From positions 24,292 through 88,291 of the forward strand of contig CACRXP010000400.1 in assembly GCA_902702965.1 (NCBI GenBank): DNA of 64,000 nucleotides, read 5' to 3'. Shown piece after piece: positions 22,801 to 35,471 of the stretch (positions are counted from its first letter, which is position 1; every line of letters begins with the position of its first letter). The DNA comes from Spirometra erinaceieuropaei (lineage: Eukaryota > Platyhelminthes > Cestoda > Diphyllobothriidea > Diphyllobothriidae). The notes beneath the pieces were generated by a model. That model was not told where the DNA came from, searched no databases, and saw only the letters and a list, made by a program, of their open reading frames with translations. The position numbers and the translations under genes are program-made.

Positions 22801-25800
22801 TTTTGTTTGTTTTTATTCCTCCACGTAACCTTATAGGCCTGACGAGGAATTGCCAGAAACGCGTGTTTGTAAACTTGACTTTTCATGTTAGGGTCACGGT
22901 ACATAAACGGGAGTGGATAGTTCCGGAAATCAAGTAGACGCCGAATTTGAGGTACTTGTCAAGGCGTCTATCCGCCAAAACGCACTAAATGAAGTCATAC
23001 GAAAAAGTCTGCCATCTAGGTGAAGTTGGTTGTCGAATCAGTCTCAACCGTCAGAAGTTACCATGCACTTTTGCCGACTTCATCACTCCCATCCAAAATA
23101 CATCGTTTTCCTCACGACCTTTCCTGTCATTCGGTCTTACGCCCGTGACAATGTTTTCCAATTAAAACCTGCCAGAAGGGCCATTAGGAGATTCTGTGTA
23201 CATTTTATATAAATCGGGTTTTAAAATGTAATCAATGAGAACGATGTTGAGACTGCCGTTTTCCGCGAGCATTTTCCTCTTGTCTAAGGCAAATGGTTCC
23301 ATAAAACATATCCGTGAGTATGGGACATTGTGTAAAATTGTGGAAATTCTCCTGTTCGGGATACAAGACATACTGAAAAAATTTATTTTCCACACCAGTA
23401 TGTCAGATCGTTGTTTGGGCACATAGCAAAACTAGTACAGATTATTCATGGAAAATCAAATACTAAATTAAGTAGCACATATATATATACTAGGGAGTTC
23501 TTTATCAATAATCTGATATTTTTCCGCGTTCGTCCGTCCTCAGCTAATACTCTCTCTATCCATACTCCAAGAATGTGGTTCTTCTGAGTGAGTATTACAT
23601 TCAACACAGTGATATTTTGTTAAACCTGCTTTACAAAGGAAAAAATGAAGGAATTTTTGTAGAACTTCGTGACAGGAAACGACAGTAAAGAGGTTTAATC
23701 GGCATACATCGTGTTTTGGTGGGCATATTTACTTTTCATGTTTTTCCCATAAAGATCAACTTAACATATATAAACAATCTATCCTTATTACTTGATAACA
23801 TTTCGAACAATGTCTGCCAATTTTAAAACGGCACAAATGCAAATTGTAAATCCATCCTTCGAAGTCACTTATTAGGAATGTGTGGTTGACTTACAATTGC
23901 GCATTCTATTGTACTGCAGGCATAAAGGTGGAATTCGTTTCAGTAAATTCTAAAGTGTAGTAACATTTAAAGCTTATGTGTTTTTGAAGGATAATGCGTT
24001 TTTGATTTTAAGTGTTTAAAGTAAACATAAAATTTAAATGAATAACAGATTCCTTGGATAAATAATGCCTATATATGCCTATATATAATTAATTTCCAAC
24101 TTTCATCGCTCGGATGTCCTGCCTATACGACGGTTCAATAATCAAGATATCCAACAGAATTGAACAATTCCTTCTTGTGGGATTAAATCGACTTCATCAT
24201 TTTCCGCTCACTCACGGTCGTATATGTACAGGTAACATTCAAGAATTGGAGTTTGCCGAAGGGAACACGAGTACTAGGACTGACCTGCAAACTCGAAAAC
24301 ATGCCTGCACGGTAGCAATCGCCAAAATTCTTGTGAACATAACTTGACAAATTACTCAGAGAATCGGCTGGTTTAGAAACAATTTGAGGTATCTGGATTG
24401 CCCGTGCAGTTCAAAGATGTTTACTTTTCAGAATATTAGAATTCGCATTCCTATGACCATAATTAAGTATGTTTGCAATGGCTACGCTGTTAAGGCCGAC
24501 TTCCCATCGCTCCAGGCCGATGTCAATCCCGCACTCCGACTGTCCAAGAACATACACATTAGTTCTTGGTAGGTTTTGTGGACGTTGCTGAAAACAGCTC
24601 TGCCATACAGTTGTCGGATTCGAGATGCAACCAACTTGCCCAATACATCCAATGGGTAATCAAGGAGTGCACTGCAATTAACTGCCATACACCGTGTCAA
24701 TCTGTTTATTTCACTTTTAATAAGCAATGGTCTTGGAGAAAGGTGTTTTTAATTCATGCATTGGGTACACCCTTCAAAATCCACCCACTTAACATGAATT
24801 TACTTATTCCAAAACTAATTACGGTTATTGTGCGCAATAAAAGAACGCGCTTATCTGATCGCGGACGTCGGTAGCATGCTTGATGTGAAAAGGGCGACAG
24901 AGGGATTATGAGAAAGAAATTTGCCTGAAAGCTAGACTATCGGTAACAGAAGCAATGTGATTGGTAATGATTTGATCAAGATTCAATTGCCTTGTTTATC
25001 AAATGTGAGAGCTACACTAAAGTTAAATAAACCACTCATCCTGCTTGGAGAAAGCTTAACTAAAGATGCAGCATATCTCTTCCGAAATGTGCAAGGTCAG
25101 TAACAATCATTATAGCGCAAAAATCTGCTGACGATATGCGCGCGCTTAATTTCAATGGCTTCGTTGTCGCAGCCTATTTTGTTGATGAGAGTTATCCCTA
25201 CTTCAGTAATATTGGTGGGGTAAATAGCTCTGTGTTTTTACTTTCATTACGATACTATATAGTAGGATCATTTATGTATCTCCGCTAGCAGAATGCGCTT
25301 TACTTAGTTGTGCATTCGAACCGCCTGCGGTTTGACCATCTTAAAGTCGTGTCTCTCGTTAACATTTGTTCACAATCGTAAACTCTTTGTTGCACTTCCT
25401 TCAAATTCATTTTAAGGACGACTGCGGACACTGATGTTCACTTCCATTCGGATGATTGAAATGACGCCGCTAAAATGCGGACGATTACTCCAACTTGACG
25501 GAAGTAAGCTTGATGAAAGAAAGAGTGGAAGGTTTGTTTCACGCACAGCTTCGAACATATTTTCTGGGTAAAGGGGTTCTTATTCATCGTAAACATAAAG
25601 TATTTGAGATTCAAATAATTTTGGTTGGATAGTCTATCGGAACCATATGTTGCAGCATTTTCTGCACTCGACAATTGCCACTTGAGGCTTCAAATGACTT
25701 ACATTAAAAACATTTATCATGGGAATACTACAATGCATTACAGTTCATACATTGAACGAGAGGTCGTCAGGAAAGAACGGAGGCTGATAGAAACGAGGAG

Positions 25801-26100
25801 GCGAGTCCTCGGCTGCATTTAAAATAACCGGTAGTTAGACTGAAACAAGACTGCTGTTGACATCATACTTAACACTCATGATGAGATATCATAAGAAGCC
25901 TACCAACAGGAGAAATGTGAGACGCAAATATTATAAGACCGAAGTGCATACCTCGATGTCATCCATCGAGCTGATTGTTGATCATGGTAGTAGATAAGAA
26001 GTACGCCTACTTACATGGATGCTTGTGCGTTTCCCCTAGTTTCACATGGGTGCTGCAAGCGGACAGTTTGTGATGAGGAGTGCACATTAATCGACAAAAC
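19890..26100. other. No gene or recognised repeat seen
   Basis: This AT-rich stretch holds many short frames (the longest is about 100 codons on either strand) without recognisable domains, paired splice sites or signal-peptide exons. It could hold long introns or intergenic DNA. Confidence 0.35.
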
Positions 26101-26149
26101 TAATTGATTTCATCTTTTGATATTTCCCACCTGACAAACTCTGTTTCAA

Positions 26150-29100
26150 TCATATTACATATATCAGCATTAATGAATACTATCCACTTGGCAGTGACTT
26201 TAAACTGAAGTTAACGCTGTGCAGGCTTAACGGGGGTTTAGGTCATTTAATGCCCGGAAACGCCCACAATTTCCAATGAATTGCTAGTGTCACAAATACG
26301 TTCTATAGGCCTACAATTCCTACACTAAGATAAAAGTTGACTAGACGAATGTTCATGCCAACATCACAATAAAAGAGGCTAGGAATAATTGTCTACGAAG
26401 GCAGTCTAGAAAGAAATGTTTGCTATTTTTATCCAGGGGCACAAAATTATTCCGAGATGGTACTTCATGCATTATGATCTGCATCCAACTGACGTTTATT
26501 ACTTGTTAAAATTATATTGATTTTGCTTATCGAAATACTTTCACACGTCCTTACATGGGATGTTCAATGGGGTGAAATCTTCTTCACAATTTCTTCAGAT
26601 GAACAAGTCAGTGGCTTTGACCTGAATAAAACAGATCCAGGCAAAGTGGTTAGTCTAAGTCGTCTAAATGTCAGCGCTTTTTTGCACTCAATGCTAGTCT
26701 GTTTTGAGCCTACGATGCCGATGCTGACATCAAAATCTATCTGATTAACAATCACGTAAACACCACGATAAATGACACATCCTTGACTGGACATGTGCTA
26801 AGAATACCTAATGGCTAATATCCAGAACCGAACTCTTTGGCGTTAACAAAAAGACCGTTATTACCGACTTCATTCTACATTTTTTTGACCGTAGATGTCA
26901 TCACGATTAGTGAACAGCCCAATATTCACGACGAATAACAATCGCGTCCATAAAAATATTGTGAAGCCCTGTTCACTAAAAAATGCAATCAGATGAGTTT
27001 TACATTTTCGAAGCCATTTGTAAAATTACTATTCCTGAAATGATACTTTGTGCATCATGAGCGACATCTCATTAATTTCTCTTGTAAAGATGCAATCATA
27101 TGTGTTGGCATAAAATGACCAGCAGGTATAAAACCGTTTAATGGACTTTGCCAGATGGTTGTTCCATTGGATTAGACTTGACTAGAACACTGTGCAGGCT
27201 AAGAGGTTAACTAAAGTCAAGCAACTGATATCAGTAGTGAACAGTTACGGTCGCTTAGTGACTTCGAAAATAGTTTGATATATGTCCAAAATGCCGAAAG
27301 CCACAACAGAAAACAAGAGAGAGTATGCCGATCATTGAACATTTTCTAATTACTGGCGTCTGACGAACGGGCCTCTGATATTACAAACACACGTCTGGCA
27401 CTTCCAAGTGAACACAGCAGAACAACTTGATATATTCCGTCAGCGATCTCTAGCAAAGGGAAAATTGCCAGCGCTTCTCCGGTTACGTATCATCTGAACG
27501 GCCTCACCCACTACAAATTCGAAGAAGGCATTTAAGCTTGTAATTCCCAGATTACGTTGACACCCAGTGTGCCACACAAGAGATCTTCTATCTATTCATC
27601 ATTCATTGCTCCGCTATTTATGGGGGAACTGTCATTCCATTGGCTTACTAACAGAACACGCTTTCATGATGAAGGTTAATTAAGCATTGCATATATAGGC
27701 CGACAAGGATAAAACAGTAGGGAGACAAATGTGATATGCGCAGAGGTCGTTAATTTTAGTTTCATTAGTGGTGGTCATTATCATCCATTAGCTCCACGCC
27801 ACGCACATGAACACGCAGGTGTGTTATGGTGAATGGGGTATTGATAGAGTGGTGGCATAATCTGTGAGTGGGATTCGCAAGTCGGAGACGTGGATTTCAC
27901 ATCCCTTTATCAGAGGGTCGGATCGGCGTATGTAAGCCATTTGACGCTGGTGATGAAGGACAGTGTATCAATTAAAATTATTTGACGACAGACAGTTGTA
28001 GATCTTCAGATGGAACTTCCATGGTTTCCACATCAACACCAAACCCGAGATGTAAAAAGATGTCATCTTTATGATGATACTGAAGAATGGCGTAAAGTGG
28101 ACGTTCTACAAGATACCAGCGCGAAATCTCAATGATTGGCACTTGCGTTATCTCCGGCAGATATTACATTTGGGTGGAAGAACAGCGTCTCATACATAGA
28201 AGTTGTAGAATAAACAGGAATGACCAGCATGCACACCGTTCTTAGACAACTGCAGTAAATGTCGAGCGGCTGCATCGTAAAGATGGACGACAAGCGCCTA
28301 CTAAAATGACTCTTCCATGGGGATCTCTCCACGAGTCCTCCCCAGCACGGACTTCGGGCTCTTTGATCAACTGGAACACATGGCCTGAAAGCATGCATAC
28401 GGTACGTGGGCTTATTCGGTTTTTGAAAAGTTTCTTGTTGTGATATTTTTCATTACCGTAAAACGGCCGTTTATATAACGCCCTGTCTCTGCATTTAACG
28501 ATGTGGATTATGAAATTAACAATATGGCCTAAATCCACTGCTAAATTTTATGAATCTTATATGATCTTCCCTTAATAGCTTAGAGAAATGTATGGTTTTC
28601 CGAAGGCGGACAATATGCGGCTTGCAGTTTGGAAACCCTGAATGCACGTGCAGCTGCATGTTAAGTTCAAAATTATTCGGGAACTGGAAAGTTCCTTAAA
28701 AACCCAAGTATACACGTCCGTCAAGTATTAAATTGGAAGAAGTCCTAATTGTCTACCAAAAATGCGTACGAATGAATATTTCTATGGGCGTTTTCTTTAA
28801 AATAGAATTCAATTTTTAGGGTATCGAAATTCCATAAGAAGTGTGCTATTTAAGTAGTGATTTTACTGAATATGGCCTCGAACTGTAGCCGAAAAGACGT
28901 TTTTTCGAGGTCTGAGACCTCGGATTAGCTGAATTATTGTAAAATATTGCTGCATGATGATTCGTTATACAACTCTATTACTCTTTTTGGAACGAAAGCT
29001 CATTTCGGTATCTTGGTTTACATTTAATGAGTTAGTCCATCTACTGTATGTGCTTCGCACGAGTCCTCCATACAACTCTGTGGGGTGCTGGGCAATTGGC

Positions 29101-31360
29101 CGCTGAGATTATTACCACGAGCCACCTTTCGCGAACATTCGACATCTTTATGCTAAGAGGGCACCTCTTACAATGACCGATCGTTTCTACCTGGTGTGTA
29201 GGCGTCTTACAAGTTGTAAGGTTCTATAGGGGTTTCACAATAACACGTTGTGAGTCTCTCGCCTACGTGTTCTAAATGACGAGGAATGAGTTGATGCCTT
29301 AACGGCAAGTGGCGTCCAACACTTCCGAGAACAACTCGATTTTTTTGAAGCACCACCTGCCTTTAGCAGTGTATCGACTTGGAATGTATCCTACATCTGG
29401 TATGTAGTAGTAGTTTCGTTTCGCACGCTGCCGCGACCAAGCGTTTGTGGGTTCACGCAGACCTCCTTCATGACACGATTGAAATTGTAATATTTGTAGA
29501 CTTGGCTTTTGGTTGCATATTTAACAGACACTATTCGCTGCGCCCTTTTACCTATTCAAACTTTATCAGCAAAGGGCTCATTGTGAGTTAACTGGCAGAC
29601 ATTATGTGTGATAGGATAACTAGCTGGACCTTTATGCATTTTCTATTGTTACAGCTCAGTGCTACCTATTACTTTTTTACGGCTTGGAGTGTACTCTATC
29701 CGGGAAAACCCATTGAGACACTCAAAATGTCTCCTGCGATTAATACAAACACCTTTTAGCACTGTGGTCAATAAACAAAGCGGATAAACACAGAAATTCA
29801 ACATTTTCCCAGCAGCTTGCGAAAGTCATAATCTCGAAATGATGCTTCATCCATTACGACCAGGATTCCATTGATTTTTCCGCCCTTATATGTGGTTGTG
29901 AAAGAGGAGGAAGTGAGCTACACGGCATTGTCGGAGACACCTGCCAGCCGTTTTGACCTGAATAAAACACTGCAGACTAAGAGGTAAGTTTAAGTAGTCT
30001 TGAGGTCAGCAACACCGAAAATTTCCAGTGTTCTGCTGATTTCGTAACGTAGCCTTTTAGAAGTTCACAATTCAGACACTAGCATCAAACACAGATTAAC
30101 ATCAGAATGTCCGAAGCGACTTTACTAAGCAGACACCAGGTTTGCGCTTAGCAGGCTTGGCATTCGACTTAATTCTATTACTTGCCAAAAGAAAGAAATA
30201 GTTGATGGGGTAACACTCTCTATACGGCAATTTTAGAGACAGTTGACACGGGCGGTTGGACCTAAATAAAACACTACGCGGGCTTACAGGCGAATCAAAT
30301 TCGTCTAACCGCCAACAACACCGAAAAATCACAGTTCGTGGTAAGTCGCAGAAATTGTTCGCCGACAGTTACATCCAAGTGGACCTAACTTAGCACCAGG
30401 CCAACATCACGGTGCACGAAATGGCCGTCCTATTTACTTAAATACTTAAAAAAATGAATTTGACGATATCGACAGTGTACTGATGAACGTGGTTGTTGCC
30501 TGAAACGAAGACCATCAATAAGAAAAGCAGTGCAATAGGTGATGATCTCAGGCTAGAACCGGTTACCATCCGTAGTGATCATAAATCCACATTGAAGTGA
30601 AACCAACTCTTTTTGCATCTCAATATTTGTTTACAAGCGAAAGAGCTAGCATTGTCTGAACTAGGCAAAATCACTGACAATCGCTCTGACGCACAAATCG
30701 GCTAATGAGATATTGTGTTAAATATCATTTCATAGATGTGAACTGAGAAGTCTGCGGAGGCAGTTAGCCCCTCGTAACAATTGCCGGTCATCGTTGCAGG
30801 AGTTACATTAATCGAAAAACTCTGAGGCAGCGTGTTGACATAGGCCTCAGCTGGCAAAACCACGTACGTGAATGTGCAGGCACTAAGAGCCACAAATAAT
30901 ATCACAGACGCAGCCAAATGCATATTTTCAACGCAACATTTCTCATACGCGTAAAACAAATATACTTTTGACAACATGGTCATTAGAGAACAAGAAATAT
31001 ACGCAAACATCAAACAATGTTCTGGTCATTTGCAAAACTATTGCACCCAAAAAGATACTTTATGCATTATGAGCCGTTTCCAAGTGGTGTCTCGTATTTG
31101 TCAAAATGTATTCAATATTCGCAGCACCAGATGGTCAAAGGGACCTCCAAAGATGAATATGCCAGTGACATTGCCCACAATGCAGGCCGAACAGTGAGTT
31201 CAAGTATTTATACTGCCAGAAGCGCTGTGTATTTCAAGTGTCTTGATGGCTTCTTACATAGCCTTTAATAAGTCGACAGTGCCGAAAGTAATACCCAAGT
31301 CGCCTCAGTATATTTCAGGTGAACATTAGGACGCAAAACGTGGTCGTTCAACGCAGACAG
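26150..31360. repeat. Cluster of degenerate copies of one dispersed repeat
   Basis: Two landmark blocks recur about 150-190 bases apart. The first is like GATRCTTYATGCATTATGA (26.46, 27.04, 29.84, 31.06 kb). The second is like GACCTGAATAAAACACTGCAGGCTAAGAGGTTAA (26.62, 27.18, 29.95, 30.25 kb, weaker at 26.2 kb). The copies are old and carry no coding region. The family is not identified. Confidence 0.4.
28484..29060. repeat. Diverged relative of the 18.3-19.1 kb fold-back element
   Basis: 28494-28620 matches 18697-18830 (TGCATTTAACRATGTGG, AAATCCAC, CTTAGAGAAATGT, TTTTCCG.AGGCGG). 28965-29040 carries the right-arm motif (GGAACGAAAGCTCATTTCGG). The left arm is not evident. Confidence 0.5.
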
Positions 31361-32147
31361 TGGTTTGTGCTTAGCAGACATGGCGGAATTAATGCGGCAT
31401 GCGCGTCTCATATGGATGTCGTATTTCTTTATTTTCAAGTAGCATTTTTTATCCCCACTTAATTGTAAACACAATTTACATTTGTACTGCGAATTTTGTC
31501 TCAAGGCGTCATGGTAAGTGTGTTACATGTAGGTATTTTTACGAATGTTTCCATATTTGACACGCCGTTTTGGTTTCGGGGGTTATTTTGCGAAGGTTGT
31601 TCCCATGTTTGATTCATAAGAATTGTCTTTTTGTAAAACCATGGTGTGTGGTTGCAGGCCATACGTGGTAATCGTGATCTCTTGGCTACTGTAAGCTATT
31701 TAAGCTCCAGTCCGTTGACCGGCTCTGAAAATCCATGGCTGCACTTTAAAGGAAATTCATAATATGAACGACTCCGAGCATCCCATCCCCACGGATTTGC
31801 ATAGTATCCCTCAAGCCATTAAATCTGACGCGTTTAAAACTACAGCTATGTGCTACACATCGTGACTTCTGAGGTTGTCCATTGACGATCCATCTCAGAA
31901 CCCCAGTTGGCCCTATGTATGTGCTTGTGTGAAGTGGCCGACTGCTGGATAAAGCGTCGGGCTTATTAACCTATATGATCTTCGCACATGCATTAAGAGG
32001 CAAGAGCGGGCGGCCTGTTTAGCCTTGTCAGCCACCTGTGTCAATCTCCGCATAAGATGACAGACTGAATAGTAGTGAAAATGCGACTTCCAGGTGACAT
32101 ATCAAAAGAGGAAGAGGCGTTCACCTGGAGGGGTTTATCGGAGTTCT

Positions 32148-32186
32148 GACGTTTCGTTAGTTTATTCGTCTACCCATCTTCAGAGA
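32148..32186 (-). ncRNA. Hammerhead-like motif at a PLE 3' end
   Basis: The minus strand reads TCT, CTGAAGA, TGGGTAG..CTAAC, GAAACGTC, AGA. TCT and AGA can pair as the start of helix I; helix II is short (GTAG with CTAAC, one bulge). It lies directly downstream of the minus-strand PLE endonuclease at 32.27-32.77 kb. Confidence 0.45.
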
Positions 32187-32264
32187 CTGGCTAGTCCTGT
32201 GCACAGCTCCCCTTATATGGCCCACCTTGCTGAGTGCGTGACCCTCCAATGCCGTCTGTGTGAC

Positions 32265-32775
32265 TGCATCAAGCCCGTATGTCACCGTGTCCTGAATAGA
32301 TCCTGTCGGCCGCAGATATAACTGACGAACCCGATCGTCCTGCGCCGTGACTGCCCCCGTTAAGAAGGCTACTAACGTCAGATAGGGGGGGACGCAAATT
32401 GATATGACGGTTGACAGAGCAGTCGGTGGACATCCAGGCTTCTTGCACCTGCCTTGCCGTATGATCACCTCCCCGGCCCACAATCCTAACGGCATCAAAG
32501 TTGAAGATGTGTCCCATTCGCGCGGCATGGGTTGCTACCTCCGACATTGAGTCAAACCTTCGCATGACCAACTTATGGTGGCGCATTCGCGTTTGCAGCA
32601 GTTAGCCGGTTTCCCAAACGTAGGTGCACCTTCCACGACTGCATTGAAGTCGGTAGACAACGACCGACATCTCCTGCTTGAGGATAGGATCTTTTGGCCG
32701 CATTACTCGCCGGCGGACTGTTGAGTCCGGCCTGTTTGCAACACCTATCCCAGTAGAGCAAGGCAACTAGCTACG
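32265..32775 (-). pseudogene. Penelope-like element, GIY-YIG endonuclease
   Basis: Read 32775 to 32265: IGVANRPDSTVRRRVMRPKD (linker), SVVVYRLQCSRGRCTYVWETG, a stop, then LLQTRMRHHKLVMRRFDSMSE, HAARMGHIFNFDAVRIVG and EAWMSTDCSVNRHINLRP. The order is CxxxxC, TYVWETG, Arg helix, a His at the position of 'GHxFNFD', then the 'EAWxSxxxSINRHI' tail, as in PLE endonucleases. A single stop separates the core from the rest in the same frame, so this copy is relatively young. No RT is upstream. Confidence 0.75.
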
Positions 32776-33521
32776 TCTTTGGAGACCTCTTTGAGGTACG
32801 GGATGCTCCGCCACGAGTTTAACTGATTATGACAGACTGTTTCGGGGAGTGTGCTGGTGCTGGGCTTAGTAGACATTTTAGTAAAATATTGGGAACAGCG
32901 ACATATGCCAGCTGGAACATTGGTGGTTAGGGTTGGGGCTTAGGTTTAGGCAGTCGTCGACCATCTACCTGACACAATGCGCAATAGGGTGTTGTTCTTA
33001 AAAGCTGCCTTCTAGACAGCAGTGATTGGCGAGTGCGTCTAAACCGGCAGGTACGTCCTTGCATTGCAGCCAGCCTTATCAGGCCCTACCCAACCTACAT
33101 CCTTAACCCTTCGATCATACATCAAATGTAGATAAATCTGATAATATGACAATTCTCTCAAGCAATATATGACGCCTTAATTGTAAAAGTAGGGAGCGAG
33201 GGAAACTATGGAAAGCAAGTTGGTGAACAAACTTTGTTTTCCATAAATGCTCTTCCGGTCAGTAAAAATATATGGGAATAGGGCACAGTCAGATCAGACA
33301 TGGCAGTGCTTATAAAATCGATAAAATTTGATTTTAAAACAGACGCGCGGCAAGAACGGAAGGGTGGAGAAAGTTGCATGTAGTTCGTCAACCACGGTAA
33401 TCCCGGAGCCTGAACGAGGTTCTTTTGGGCGCATAGGGGCGGTTTTCGTAATCTCATGGCGGCCGCTACTGCCGTTGTTAACAGGCGCTGGTCCGGAAGC
33501 TTGGGTAGCTCGAGGGCACCT

Positions 33522-33528
33522 TATAAAG
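33522..33528 (+). promoter_or_regulatory. Candidate TATA box
   Basis: CTTATAAAGG at the end of a GC-rich block. It precedes an ATG with signal-peptide coding by 57 bases, close to the spacing in the two cysteine-rich genes. Confidence 0.35.
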
Positions 33529-33584
33529 GCTGAATTTCTTCTCTATTGTACACACAATGCACTGCAGTAACTGCATTTGCAAGG

Positions 33585-33629
33585 ATGGAGCTTTTCTTTC
33601 TCCTAGTTTTGACTTCTTCCGGCCGGGCG
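33585..33629 (+). CDS. Possible signal-peptide exon of an unidentified gene
   Basis: ATG begins MELFFLLVLTSSGRA, a plausible short secretory signal, and ends at GCG|GTGAGA, a fair splice donor. A TATA box lies 57 bases upstream. An upstream ATG at 33557 is out of frame. A possible second exon is a 42-base stretch after CTAACAG that ends at GATAT|GTAAGC (about 33798-33839), which is also phase 0. I found no cysteine module downstream, so the gene remains unproven. Confidence 0.25.
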
Positions 33630-33849
33630 GTGAGATGTTTTCGTATTTATTTAAAAAACATGCCTTCTTTTGTGACCAATCCAACTTGCCACAAAGAAGC
33701 AAAGGGAATTCGGTTAAGCCAAGCGATTCAGGTTATCTAAATTCACGTCCCCACCACTGATCTGACAGTCATTCGTCACTACCAATTTTCTAACAGCTAG
33801 TGCCGGCTTGCCACCTTACTCATGAATGGCGCCGATATGTAAGCGGGCT

Positions 33850-35465
33850 TCCTAGTCACTCGAAAACGATACCAGCAAGCGGTTAATGAGTAACAAATGG
33901 ACTGGTATCAAACGCAAAAAAAGTTTAAAGTAATGTTGTGTTGCTTAGACATATCTGATTTTGCAGAAATGCAATAAATCCCCAAAATCGTCAAAAATGA
34001 TTTAATTTTGGAAACATTCGATGTATGTACACAGAAAGCCAGTCCTTGCCTTAAGTGAGTAAATATGCTAGTAACAAAAAAGGCGTTCTATCAGATCAGA
34101 AAACTTTCTCACATAAATAACCATTTGAAGCAGCGCGTTAGGACTGCGCTACATTGTGGGATGTCTGTGTCCATTGCATATTTGTAGGAAGAAACCAGGA
34201 AACACTTGACACGCTTGTCCGGTTGTTTCACGTAGCTAAACAGACTGATATTTGTCTATAGCAAACTTGTTGACATACATGCTTATTTATTAAGCCTTAG
34301 TTCTCGCTATTTTGCTAACCTGGGCGCTTCATTAAGCGAGCATGAATACAATGCATGGCGATTATATAAATATATATTTTGTCGTTGCATTTTAATTACA
34401 TCAATACAAGATCGAGACCGCAAGAAAAGTAATGTTCTGTATGTTGAAAACTAAAACAACTATTTGTTGGTATTCCGTTCCATAACAACATACATAATTT
34501 TCTAACCGACAAGGAATTTTGTCTCATTTAAACTTAGGCTGGCCTGCATCACCTATCACTGCGTTTTAAAGCTACTAATATGGTTTCCAAAAATCGATAA
34601 TGCGTCTAGTTATTTTAAAATAATCTGTGCTGGCTGGGTAGGTCCCGTACCTAGCACTGGGCATATAATGAATTATGAGTGATGAACCCCTGTTTATTAC
34701 AATTTTCTAGAGTATATTACGCTCCTTTCAAAGTAAAACACTTTCAAATGCGCAATCGAAGTGTGGGACAAATACTATCATATATATACTAACGTCCACT
34801 TTCGCTTAAGTATATGAGGAATTTGCTTTATACGATTACGTGAACACACTATAGCACAGATAAAGATCGTAACCCTGTAAATGCTAGACAGGCAAGCAGA
34901 ACGCACAACTTTTACGACGTCCAACAATCTTTCGATCAGTTCACATCATCATGGATTTATGAGATACGTCACGTAATGTGCAAATAAATCGACGGGCGCC
35001 CTGTGCGCTTTTAGTATTTTGCAATAAAATCCTAACTGTTTGGCCAATTTTCGCCTCCATAAGAAACATTAAATGTCGTATTTACGCCGACAGTCCTATA
35101 TTTTTGAAATTAGGAAACCCAAACAAAACCAACAACCGAACACTTGGAAAAATTCCACCCACAACCACTACGTCGTCTAAAACCTTTTTCCTAAAGTAAA
35201 CATAATATGTTTTAGTAATGACACGCTATGCAAAATATGGATAACAGTTCTCTAAAATTAACAAAAACGTCTGCAAATAAAATAATCCGGAGATTTAGTT
35301 TGCGTACGAAAAATCATTGTGTTTATCAGAGTTTCAGTTAGCGACTTTTAGATGCATGGTAACCATTTTTTTGAATTAAAAGCTTTTCGATCAAAATTCG
35401 CAATATGGATAAATGCTCTCTAGCATTCACAAACACGTGTACAAATAAAATAGTAAGCATTTTAC
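33850..35465. other. No gene seen
   Basis: AT-rich DNA between the weak signal-exon candidate and the left inverted end of the Tc1-like element. No convincing frames or repeats. Confidence 0.35.
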
Positions 35466-35471
35466 AGTGTC

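Noticed and set aside
27770..27960. tRNA-like boxes in GTGGTGGCATAATC..GGATTTCACATCCC
   Set aside because: Box matches are weak, no cloverleaf can be drawn, and no second copy was seen in the window.
30702..30923. Minus-strand frame with a signal-like start (MHLAASVILFVALSAC)
   Set aside because: It sits inside the degenerate repeat cluster, has no good TATA box, and its only donor (GTACGT) is phase 2 with no matching downstream exon.
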